Assembly (NCBI GenBank): GCA_963921195.1
Contig: OY992540.1
Location: 22,456,262 to 22,520,261, forward strand
Direction of reading: 5' to 3'
Length of the DNA stretch: 64,000 bases
DNA from: Pegoplata infirma
Taxonomy: Eukaryota; Arthropoda; Insecta; Diptera; Anthomyiidae
Below the pieces are notes generated by a model, which was not told the origin of the DNA, ran no database searches, and worked only from the letters and a program-made list of their open reading frames with translations. Made by a program: the position numbers and the translations under genes. This document shows, one piece after another, positions 47,447 to 56,989 of this stretch (positions are counted from its first letter, which is position 1; each line of letters begins with the position of its first letter).

Positions 47447-49162
47447 CACAGTGTTGCGTCTTCATGTAAAGAGTGGCCAAAAATAGAAGGAGTTAAGTTA
47501 GAGCGCTAAAATTTGGAACACTTGTTAAGATCGATAAGATCAAGAAAAATTTTGAATTTGGTCAATATCCGTCCAAGGATTCGTATCCTTCCCATATATC
47601 CTGAAATTAAAATACGGCATAAAACGAAAACTAACGCTTTAATCTCCATGTTATTTGTTGTAGTTATTACCTATAATGCCATTAATTATTTTACAAAATT
47701 TTGTCCAATTCGGAGCAAGGATACGCCTAGCTCAAAAATGTCCTTTTTAAAAAACCGTTCAGAAAAAGGGTAAAAATTTAAGTTATTTCATGAAATTTTG
47801 AAAATCCAACTGTTATAATATGCTCAATGTATTTACCAAAATTTGTGCAAATCGGAACAAGGATACGCCCTCCTCGAAAATGTCCTTTTTTAAAAAAGTC
47901 AAGAAAAAGTTCAAAATTCAAATTCCTTCATGAATTTTTGCATCCGCAACACTTAGAATATACCATAAATCTTAATCAAATGAAAAAATTGCAGCAAGGA
48001 TGTAACACATAAATTAAAAATGTCTTTAAAAAATTCAAAAAAAAAACGTTTAAAAAATCCTTCGTACTTCATGAAATTCTGTTCTGGTAATGTTGAAAAT
48101 ACCTTATTTTAGTATAATTGAAGGATTAGCCTTAACCTATCCTTAGGATATTCTTAGCGCATAAATATCCTTTTTTAAAGACTTGAGAAAATTCAGGGAA
48201 ATCCTTTGACCTTAAAACTATCAATAATTCACAACATTTTTGCACGTAGTATTTACAATACGTTGAATATTCTTTTTAAGTTTAAGCAGGGATATGCCTA
48301 TCTCAAAAAGACCGTTATAAAATAAGCAAGTAAAAATATAGTATAACGTACCTCCTCAACAAAATCTTTCTAAATAAAAATCTGCATCTGTTAATGTACA
48401 ACTGGTGTCTAGCCAAGCCTCTAATTTGTGTCAGGCCTGGATGACAAATAATGGTTCTTGGACCAATTTAAATAAAATTTTAAATTTAACCGACCAATTC
48501 ATTTTGCATTCCGATTTATTATATGTGTTCCATAACTATTTTTAGCAATACATTTCAAATTATCAAGGACAACTGCTGCATCTTGGTGTTTTCGTTAAAA
48601 AAATTGCCCAATTTATATTCGGGCTCCCACAAAAAAAAATTGATTAAAAAAAAAAGTGGAAAAACGTGGACGAGTTCTTTTGTTATTTGTAATCTACATA
48701 CTTATACCAATATTTTCTGCAAAGAACTAAGCGCGCCAATGAGGGCCACAAAAATGGCTGACTATCAAATTTGAAATTTGCAAAATAAATTAGTATTTTC
48801 TTTGGAACTCACTTTATAACAGCGTTACTTGCCATATGATTAACTTATGTCGACCAAAACAGCATTATCATACAAGCAACATATCTAACTTAAAACTTCA
48901 TTACCAATAAGGTCGAATTTTAAATGCAATATAATTATTTAACCGTTACAAGTACACATGGATTTCAAAGATTTTAAAACCAAAATATGATTTATTTCAA
49001 AAAGTTCAACTTTAGAGACATGTAACTTAAAAACTATTAAAGATATCTATAAACTGTTTTGGATTTGTTTTATTTGTGATGTTTTCTTAAAATAAAATTC
49101 ATATAACCTTAAGTTTTAAGACATTTAGTTTGACCATTTATGGCCAAGGTCACAACACTGTG
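47447..49162. mobile_element. Non-autonomous Transib-type element 2
   Basis: Terminal repeats CACAGTGTTG (47447-47456) and CAACACTGTG (49153-49162) are perfect. CGTCG lies on both sides (47442-47446 and 49163-49167), and the left copy is shared with element 1. The left end shares AGTGG, one variable base, then CAAAAATAGAA with element 1 at the same distance from the heptamer. The interior also repeats AAGGATACGCC and AATGTCCTTTTT phrases (about 47570, 47720, 47865, 47995). It is a different subfamily from element 1, with no transposase. Confidence 0.88.
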
Positions 49163-49597
49163 CGTCGCGTATTTATCAATTTAAAATCTGTTGTTTTTTG
49201 AAAAGTTGTATAATTAATACTTTTAAATGGAATTTTCTAATTCAAAATTTAAAAAAAAAAAATCAATAAGGATTTAAATTTTTTCATCATAGACTGATTA
49301 AAATCATGATTGCTTGTTCAATTTAACGAGTGAAACTTTTGCAATATTTTTTTAAGAACACTGATTAACAAAACCTAATTATTGTTTAATAAAATTAAAT
49401 TCGAGGTTTATATGATCAAAGTATTTTTATGTTTAATTTTTTATTTTTTTTTGTTTGTACATAACTAAATTTATTATTTTTTTTTTAAACTTAAGTTTTA
49501 TATATTTTGCCAAATAGCCTCTACAATGCCTTTAATGTGCTGAGGCAAAATATTGTAATGATTATTAAAATATTTAAATAAACTTAAAAAAAAAAAA
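49163..49597 (+). other. 3' untranslated region and poly(A) end of the PHD-domain retroelement
   Basis: After the third CGTCG, the original reading frame would continue for only a few codons before a TAA at 49182-49184. An AT-rich tail follows with AATAAA near 49578 and a run of 12 A ending at about 49597; soon afterwards the 35-bp satellite resumes. This end structure indicates that the PHD-domain unit arrived through an RNA intermediate. A convincing target duplication was not found; AAAATGTT occurs near both ends but not directly after the poly(A). Confidence 0.65.
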
Positions 49598-49619
49598 TCC
49601 TGAAAATGTTGGTGTACGA

Positions 49620-50150
49620 ACGTTTGGGTATCTTAGGATTTTTCTGTAGAAAAATAGAGTAGAAAAAAATGCAGAACCTAAGAACTTTTATAAACGTCAC
49701 TACATCGGAAAATTTTTCTAAATATGGGAATTTTTGGGGAAACGTCACTAAATCGGAGAATTTATAGGAGAAATATAGGAATTTTTTAGCGGGAAAATTG
49801 AATAAGTATTTGAGACTTTTCCATATGAAAGTGTATAAAAATCTAAAAATTTGTCTTTAGCAAGAAATTATATAAATTTTAAATTTTTTTTGTAGCGAAA
49901 TACCTCAGAACCTCTGAATTTTTCTATTGGGATAAACTTTCTCTTTAAGCAAATGAATCAGAAAAATTTCAAAAACAGGAAACTTTTTTGAATAAACATG
50001 AAATTTGATATATTTTATATTGGAAAAATATTTCAGAATTAGGGTCTTTTGCTGTCAGAAAAATACTTTAGGAGCTGAGAATTTCTTGAGTTGACATTTT
50101 TCAAAATACCAAACATTTTCTTAAGTTCTTAAACCTTGTCTATAGGAATA
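49620..50150. repeat. Decayed 35-bp satellite block, continuation
   Basis: TTTTTCTGTAGAAAAATAGA, AAATACCTCAGAACCTCTGA and TTTCAGAATTAGGGTC-type pieces continue the family of 42955-44010. The flanking position supports insertion of the PHD-domain element into this array. Confidence 0.55.
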
Positions 50151-50409
50151 CATTTTTTTTTAAGTTTAAAAATGTTTATATCGAAAAAATCAAAATAACC
50201 CAGAGGTAAACACTCAAAAGCCTTAATTAATGATTCAAACCTGACTTGAAGTTCCCTGCAAAAATTTTTTTTTTTTTTAGTAAAACAATTTCCCCAATTT
50301 GCCCGCATACATGAAAAAATTAAGAAATAATTAAAATATCGTGTATTAAAAAATCTGTTAATATAATGAAATAATCCAGGGTTTAAAAACTATTCCTATA
50401 GTCGTGGGT

Positions 50410-51052
50410 CATAGATGGGAATTTTTAATTACCATTGAAATTTAATTACCATTGGTTGATATCAATGGTAATGAAAAAATTTTCATTACCATTTAATTGT
50501 TATTAAATTTTTTTAATTGAAAAAATAATTACTAATGGTAATGAAATGCACCAATTGTTGAAAAACACCAATTATAATTGGTTTCAAAACCATTGGTTTG
50601 CACATTTTTGTTTTTTTGAAAAGTTAAAAATTTAGACATCAAAGTATGTTTTTACAAAAAAAAAATATGAAAATGTTAAAGACAAAAAACAAAACGCAAA
50701 TAAAAATTTCAAATATTGTGTTATACAAAGGCAATCAACGTGTGTTTGGTTTATAAAATGTGAAAAACTAAAACACCATATAACAAAAAACCACAGATTT
50801 TTCCAAATATTAACGATTTTGACAATATTGTGACGACTTTTACTAATGGTAATTATTTTTTTTAAGTGCTGCCATACCAATGGTAATTATTTTTTTTTTA
50901 ATTTTCATTAGTAATTAAATTGATAAGTAATTTAATTGGTACAATTGATACAACCAATGGTAATGAAAAAAATTTCATTAACATTGACATCAATTAAATG
51001 GTAATTAAACCATCAATTAATTGGTCCCTTTAATTAATTAGTCCCATCTATA
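50410..51052. mobile_element. Non-autonomous hAT-like element (ATAGATGGGA ends)
   Basis: The ends are CATAGATGGGA at 50410 and TCCCATCTATA ending at 51052, inverted with a single terminal mismatch. The 8-bp duplication TCGTGGGT (50402-50409 and 51053-51060) is perfect and is itself part of the 36-bp satellite unit. Within, AATTACCATTGG and CCAATGGTAATGAAA repeats occur in both orientations near both ends. No coding capacity; the minus-strand frame at 50632-50880 is incidental. Confidence 0.9.
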
Positions 51053-51059
51053 TCGTGGG

Positions 51060-51480
51060 TTAATAAAATTTTTTAATATTTAAATATTTAAACTATCAAA
51101 ACATTTATAAGACTTTCAAAATATGTAGATAAAAATCGTTGGTTACGAAAAAACTTTTAGTATGGATCTTTGGTTTGTAAAACTAACGAAATTGTCAAAT
51201 AATCGTGGGTATAAAAGTTCATTAAAATAGTCGAAATTTATTAGTTCAAATAAAACAATATAAAAACCTACGGTTATTAAAATGGAAAAATAGTTAAATA
51301 GTCATGGTTTCAGAGGTCTTTTATATAATAAAATATGTGGTAAGAAACCTATTAAAAAAAATATATCGTTGGTTTGGAAAACTATAAAATAGTCAAATGA
51401 TCACAAAATTACAAAAAAAACTATCAAAATAGTCAAATAACAGTAAAATAAAAAAACTAACAAAATAAAAAAAATTAAAA
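51060..51480. repeat. Block of the ~36-bp satellite
   Basis: AACTAACGAAATTGTCAAAT, AATCGTGGGTATAAAAG and ACTATCAAAATAGTCAAATA continue the satellite of 28550-41420 in its forward orientation, about 10 kb further right. Confidence 0.65.
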
Positions 51481-52309
51481 AAATAAAATTGTCAGTTAAA
51501 TTGTTTTGACAAAAAAACGAAACTACTTTCCCCCATAAACAATTTTTTTACATTAACGAATTCTAGCTTAATTCATAAATATAGAAAATAAAAATTTATC
51601 GTTTGCAAAAACAATAATCAAACAAATTCATGGCTAAATCAAATTTCTCAAATACTTTATATTTAACAACTAAAATAAGAATATTTTTTATGAATAATTT
51701 TCCGGCTATTTGTCATAAAAAAGTCCTAAAGTGTTATCATTACACCTGCAAATCCCTTTAAAAATATTTTTACATTTTTATCTAAATCTTTCAAAAAAAA
51801 AAAATAAAAATGACAACAAAATATTTTGTCTATTTATAACTATGTATGTGTTTACTAACATTTAAACAAATCAATATTCACAACAGACTTAGTTAAGGAT
51901 CATGTTACATTATTGAAACTGGACTTGTTATATAGCTAAAATATGATGCAAGTGTAAAACTATGTAGTATAAGGGTGACACAAAGTTGTTAAGAGACAAT
52001 TTTTTCTGGGGTGAAGAATTTATTTTTTTTAACGAAAGTTTGTTTCAAGCTCTCTGAAATAGTAAGTGGAAATTTTTTTTTAGATTTTTAAAAAAAAAGT
52101 TCTTGAACATAAAAAAACCGCCAGGTTTAAAAATTTTTTGACAAATTTTAAATGACATTATCTCTTCATATTCAGAATTCCAATATTAATAAAAATAATT
52201 TATCGCAATATATATTTTTTCTATTTTTCCATATTTCAAAAATCCTGAACTTTGATCGAAGGGCGCCAGGATGTAAACTGATCGGTTTTGGAGCAGGTCT
52301 TTATTTTTT
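51481..52309. other. Noncoding AT-rich stretch, nothing recognised
   Basis: Only A/T runs; no gene, RNA or repeat boundary. Confidence 0.4.
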
Positions 52310-52600
52310 GAATTTTTAAACAAAATTTGATTTTTTTTATGATTGTTCTACAACAACCACATGGAAAAAATTGACTTTTGATTGAGTTATGACTATTTTT
52401 TATAAATAGTCCCCTAAGTTTGAAAATCGTAGAATTCGAAAATGTAGCTCCTATTAAAACATAATAAGTCGACTTAGAAATACCAGAAAAAAAATACTTA
52501 TGATTGAGTTATGACTATTTTCTATAAATAGGCCCTAAGTTTGAAAAATATATAATTCAAAAATATTGTTCCAATTAAAACATGCTAAGTCGACTTAGGA
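52310..52600. repeat. 122-bp tandem duplication next to an inverted MITE copy
   Basis: GATTGAGTTATGACTATTTT opens two tandem units at 52380 and 52502. Each runs through TATAAATAG, CCCTAAGTTTGAAAA and ends TAAGTCGACTTAG. The part before 52380 is the inverse of about 38800-38890. Confidence 0.75.
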
Positions 52601-53289
52601 AGCTTTGGAGTATATCGAGTTTAAATTTTTTGTTGTATTAAATAAGTGCCACCCTTACACATTCAAAAATTTCACTACTAACAATTTTGACATAACTCAT
52701 ACATCAAAAATTTATGCATATGTATTGTATATAAGTATTTGTATGTCTGTCTGTCATTCTATCTCTATGAATATTTATACATCCGCTTGTTGACAAATCT
52801 ATACATACACTCTGATGATGTTGATGCTGTTGATTTTCATCATGTTACACATACAGAGTGATTACCGGAAGCTATACTGATTAGAAAATATTGTAGCTCA
52901 GATTGCATGTTATTTAGCAAAAAAAAATTAAATAAATAAAAATTTTGGAATAGAAATAAAAATAAATATACATATTTTTCATGTTTTCTAAAAATGTTTC
53001 ATTTAGTATGTAAAAATGTTTGTATGTGTGTTTAGCAAAAAAAATGTAAAATATACAAAATTCCAACAACATTTGACAGTTGTAGGAGTATTTGTTGGTT
53101 CAATTATTGACCATCATAGTTAAAAATCCCATACAATGCATATGAAATACATATTGCATATTTTTAGGGGCTAGTCGAAATGTAACATAGTATACAGTAG
53201 GGTGTTTTTATATCACCTAACCACGTTTTCCTATTAGAATCAGCATTTTTATAAAATGTACGCTTTTCAAAATGTCATTTATAGCAAAA
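52601..53289. other. Noncoding AT-rich stretch, nothing recognised
   Basis: Contains TATGTATG-like simple sequence only. Confidence 0.4.
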
Positions 53290-54149
53290 GTCTCAGATTC
53301 TGAGACATTTTTTCTATAGAAAAAGTCTCAGATTCTGAGACATTTATCCTATAGAAAAAGTCTCAGATTCTGAGACATTTTTCGTATAGAAAAGTCTCAG
53401 ATTCTGAGACATTTTTCGTATAGAAAAGTCTCAGATTCTGAGACATTTTTCCTATAGAAAAAGTCTCAGATTCTGAGACATTTTTCCTATAGAAAAAGTC
53501 TCAGATTCTGAGACATTTTTCCTATAGAAAAGTCTCAGATTCTGAGACATTTTTCCTATAGAAAAGTCTCAGATTCTGAGACATTTTTCCTATAGAAAAA
53601 GTCTCAGATTCTGAGACATTTTTCCTATAGAAAAAGTCTCAGATTCTGAGACATTTTTCCTATAGAAAAAGTCTCAGATTCTGAGACATTTTTCCTATAG
53701 AAAAAGTCTCAGATTCTGAGACATTTTTCCTATAGAAAAAGTCTCAGATTCTGAGACATTTTTCCTATAGAAAAAGTCTCAGAATCTGAGACATTTTTCC
53801 TATAGGAAAAGTCCCAGATTCTGAGACATTTTTCCTAAAGAAAAAGTCTCAGATTCTGAGACATTTTTCCTATAGAAACAGTCTCAGATTCTGAAACATT
53901 TTTCCTATAGAAACAGTCTCAGATTCTGAGACATTTTTCCTATAGAAAAAGTCTCAGATTCTGAGACATTTTTCCTATAGAAACAGTCTCAGATTCTGAG
54001 ACATTTTTCCTATAGAAAAAGTCTCAGATTCTGAGACATTTTTCCTACAGAAAAAGTCTCAGATGACATTTTTCCTATAGAAAAAGTTTCAGATTCTGAA
54101 ACATTTTTCCTATAGAAAAAGTTTCAGATTCAGAGACATTTTTCCTGTA
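53290..54149. repeat. 35-bp palindromic satellite array, 25 units
   Basis: The unit is GTCTCAGATTCTGAGACATT plus TTTCCTATAGAAAAA. From 53601 to 54056 its start recurs at exact 35-bp steps; earlier units are 34 bp where one or two A are missing. Each unit holds the 17-bp palindrome GTCTCAGATTCTGAGAC (8-bp arms around one base) and a second, shorter palindrome TTCTATAGAA, so every unit can form hairpins. Units are nearly identical in the middle and diverge toward both edges, as expected from unequal exchange. It is not a CRISPR array, since there are no unique spacers. Confidence 0.95.
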
Positions 54150-55077
54150 TCTAGTGATAGAGTGTACATATAAGTTTGGCATTCCGTTTGTAACACATCG
54201 AAATATTGGTCTAGGACCCCATAAAGTATATATATTCATGATCCTCGATCGATTTTAAATCAATCTAGCGATGTCCGTCCGTCCGTCTGTCTGTCCGTAG
54301 AAAACACGCTAACTTTTGAAAGACTTTACAGAGGCTACTGACGTTTAGCATATACGTTGGTCATTTACCTGATCAGGTTTGTATTGCAATCCAGCCAAAT
54401 CGGTCTAGTGGTTCAAAAGTTATGAGCAAAAGAGTAAATTTCGGCCAGAGGTTTTCGCGAATTTACGAGATAAAAAACACGCTAACTTTCGAAAGACAAT
54501 AATGAGACTGCTGAACCTTGGCATATATCTTTAACGTTCCCCATGTCTGTTTGGTATTGAATTTCAGCTTAATCGGTCCAGTGGTTCAAAAGTTATAAGC
54601 AAAACCCTGAATTTCAGATTGGTTTCATCTTAAATGCCACGTGTTAACAAGTTTTAAAAGCATTGGTGGTAACTTAACAATGCTTTTCAAACTTGTTTAG
54701 TTTTAAAGCAATGCTTTTTAAACTTGTTTAGTTTTAAAAGCATTGGTAACTTAAAAATTACACTCGAAAAAAGTTTTACACTCAAAAAAAATTTTACACT
54801 CAAAAAATTTTTGTTTTTTTTTCAAAAATGACACTATTTTGTGTACATACATACGTACATAAGTACACTCGAAAAAATTTTACACTCAAAAAAAATTAGT
54901 TATTTTTCTTTTTTTTTAAATGACAAAGAAAGAGGTTTTTACTCAAAATAAAATATTTCTAATCAAAATTGTTAATTTATTTCACGTTAAAAAATATACT
55001 TTCCTTTAAAAAAAGGTATTGTGGAGGATATTTATAGATTCGGCAAAGTCGAATTTAACTTTTCTACTTGTTTTTTC
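54150..55077 (+). mobile_element. mini-me-like element, copy B, at the end of the 35-bp array
   Basis: It starts within a few bases of the last satellite unit. It carries AACACATCGAAATATTGGTC, a short TATATATATT tract, GTCCGTCCGTCTGTCTGTCC and the 3' hairpin GATTCGGCAAAGTCGAATTT followed by TCTACTTG. The CATTGGTGGTAACTTA inverted-repeat block seen in copy A is also present. The first bases differ from copy A (the TACCCTC hairpin is eroded). Confidence 0.8.
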
Positions 55078-56002
55078 TTACTTTTTCTTTCTCTTTTCTT
55101 CTTTTTTGAATATGGAAATCGCTTGATTTGTTTTTAAGTTATTCTATAATCACATACCATCACAAAAGATATCACACCCTGTATATTGACTAAAAAACTA
55201 ACGTTTTTTTCGCTTAAATTTAAAAAAATAAAATTTTATTGTCTTTTTTTGTGTGAGTCTCCAAAATTTATTGTTAATTTTCTTTAAAAACCAAATCCAT
55301 GTGGCCAAAAAGTTTCAGTTGTTTTTTTGTTTTGTGAAATAAAAGTATTTTGAAATATAAATTGTCCGCAATATTTTTAAAAAACATTTTTCACGTTTTT
55401 CCAACTATAAATTTACGTTAACAAATTCTGGACAACAACAAAATTTAGTTTTGTTAGTTTTCACAAGTTTATCGATGAAATTTATTACGTTGTTATACGA
55501 GAGTTGCAAAAAATCATACCCCGTGAATTTTTATCCAGCCTTTTTTTTGATGTTGTTGCTGTTTTTGTGAAGCAAGTAAACTACTGGACATACAGTCGTT
55601 ATTCTCGACTCATATGTCAAGTATTTCAAAACTTTCCTGTTACTTTTTTTTGTGCTTTTTTACTTTTTTCCAGTTAATATTTGTTGTTTTTGTAAAAAAA
55701 AAAAAATCATTGTTGTCATGTGTTGTTTCATTGTCGTTGTTAAAGTTTTAGCAATAGTTGTTCATAGTTTTTTTGCTGAAAAAAATTTTTGTTCTCTACA
55801 CTTTATGTTAGTTTTTGTTGTCACTGTCAGTCACTTTTACCTCTAACATGTACATATAGTAGTTTTTTGTTGTTGTTTTTACAGGACTACCTCCACATAC
55901 TGAGATCAGTTCAACAGTAGTATCAAGCATCATCATCATCCTTTCTCATCATCCAGTCCTCACATCCTCACTTTCAACATCATCAATCGATGTAGTATTT
56001 CA
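55078..56002. other. Noncoding stretch with one possible exon start
   Basis: A pyrimidine tract ending ACAG at 55881-55884 is followed by an open stretch (GGACTACCTCCACATACTGA) free of stops for about 60 codons, running into the MITE at 56003. It is rich in ATCATC and TCA repeats, so it may be simple sequence rather than an exon. Nothing else was recognised. Confidence 0.25.
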
Positions 56003-56306
56003 CACCATTTACAGATATAATTCGAAAAATATCAACTTTAATTCAAAAATTCTACTTGAAAATTTCCATTAATAATTTGAAAATTCCATTTATAATTAGA
56101 AGACTCCAGTAGTAATTCGGTTTGAAATATGGAAATTTCAAATGAAATATTCGAATGTCAAGTAGAGTCCTCGAATTACAAATGGACACTTGAAATTTCA
56201 AGTAGAATCTTCGAATTATAAATGAAATCTTCGACTTCCAAATCGAATCTTCGGATTATAAGTTGAATTTCGAATTCTTCTTTTCGAATCACATCTGTAA
56301 ATGGTG
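56003..56306. mobile_element. Diverged relative of the CACCATTTACAG foldback MITE
   Basis: The left end, CACCATTTACAGATATAATT, and the right end, ACATCTGTAAATGGTG, match the termini at 42506 and 42944. The inner 20-bp units (AATTCGAAAA, CTTCGAATTA, CAAATGGA) are recognisable but scrambled and substituted. TA follows the right end; the left flank is CA. Confidence 0.8.
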
Positions 56307-56989
56307 TAGCAGTGTTGGAAAGCTTGTTACTTTATCTATGACACTTCCCTTTTATCCACTCCTGTTTTCTAATTTCTCTGTGTTATATATGAAGCTACTT
56401 TTTTAATTGTTACAATTCGTTTTTTTTTTTAGAAAAAAATTTTTTCTCTACTATTTTTAGTTTTACATTAAACTGATTGCATGACATTGTTTAGCCGAGC
56501 AAGTGGTTTAGAAGTGATGGTTAAAGTTTAGTTTTTTGTTTTGTTTTACGTAAAACTACCATAGTAGTTTGTCCAATGTACGTATGTAGTCGTCATATGT
56601 TGGTGTCATTTATTTACTATGTTTCCGCTTAAGTGGTTCCACTTTGTGCTATTTAATCCCACTCACAAAACAAAATACAAAAAAAAATCTGAAGGTTTTA
56701 AAAATATTTTTAGTTGTAAGGTTTATGTTATATTGATTTTAAGTTTATTTATTAAGCTCTAAAACTGTTTTTATTGATAACTTTTCCATTTATTGTAAAA
56801 AGACTTCATGGTTAAAGCCGCGCAAACAAATCTGCAAAAATAGCTTTCCTTGAATTTTTTAATTCGGTCAAATAGGTAAATGCATTGAATTTTTAGGAAC
56901 GAAATTATTACGAAAAGGTAGCTATTTTAAATTGAATGAAATCGCTGTGGCCCCACGATGGGCGCCATTTATTTGAAGGCTTGTAAGTA
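56307..56989. other. Noncoding stretch; one primer-binding-like motif
   Basis: On the minus strand at about 56950-56969 the motif TGGCGCCCATCGTGGGGCC parallels the one near 11227. It may be a remnant of an LTR element leader, but no LTR was found. Confidence 0.25.

Noticed and set aside
44016..49611. AAAATGTT as target duplication of the PHD-domain retroelement
   Set aside because: The right copy is separated from the poly(A) by several bases, and 8 bases of this composition can match by chance.
53290..54149. CRISPR-like regular array
   Set aside because: The 35-bp period is filled by the unit itself; there are no unique spacers, and the context is eukaryotic satellite DNA.
55885..56060. 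Host gene exon after a pyrimidine tract and ACAG
   Set aside because: The open stretch is ATCATC-rich, runs into a MITE and has no supporting exon nearby.
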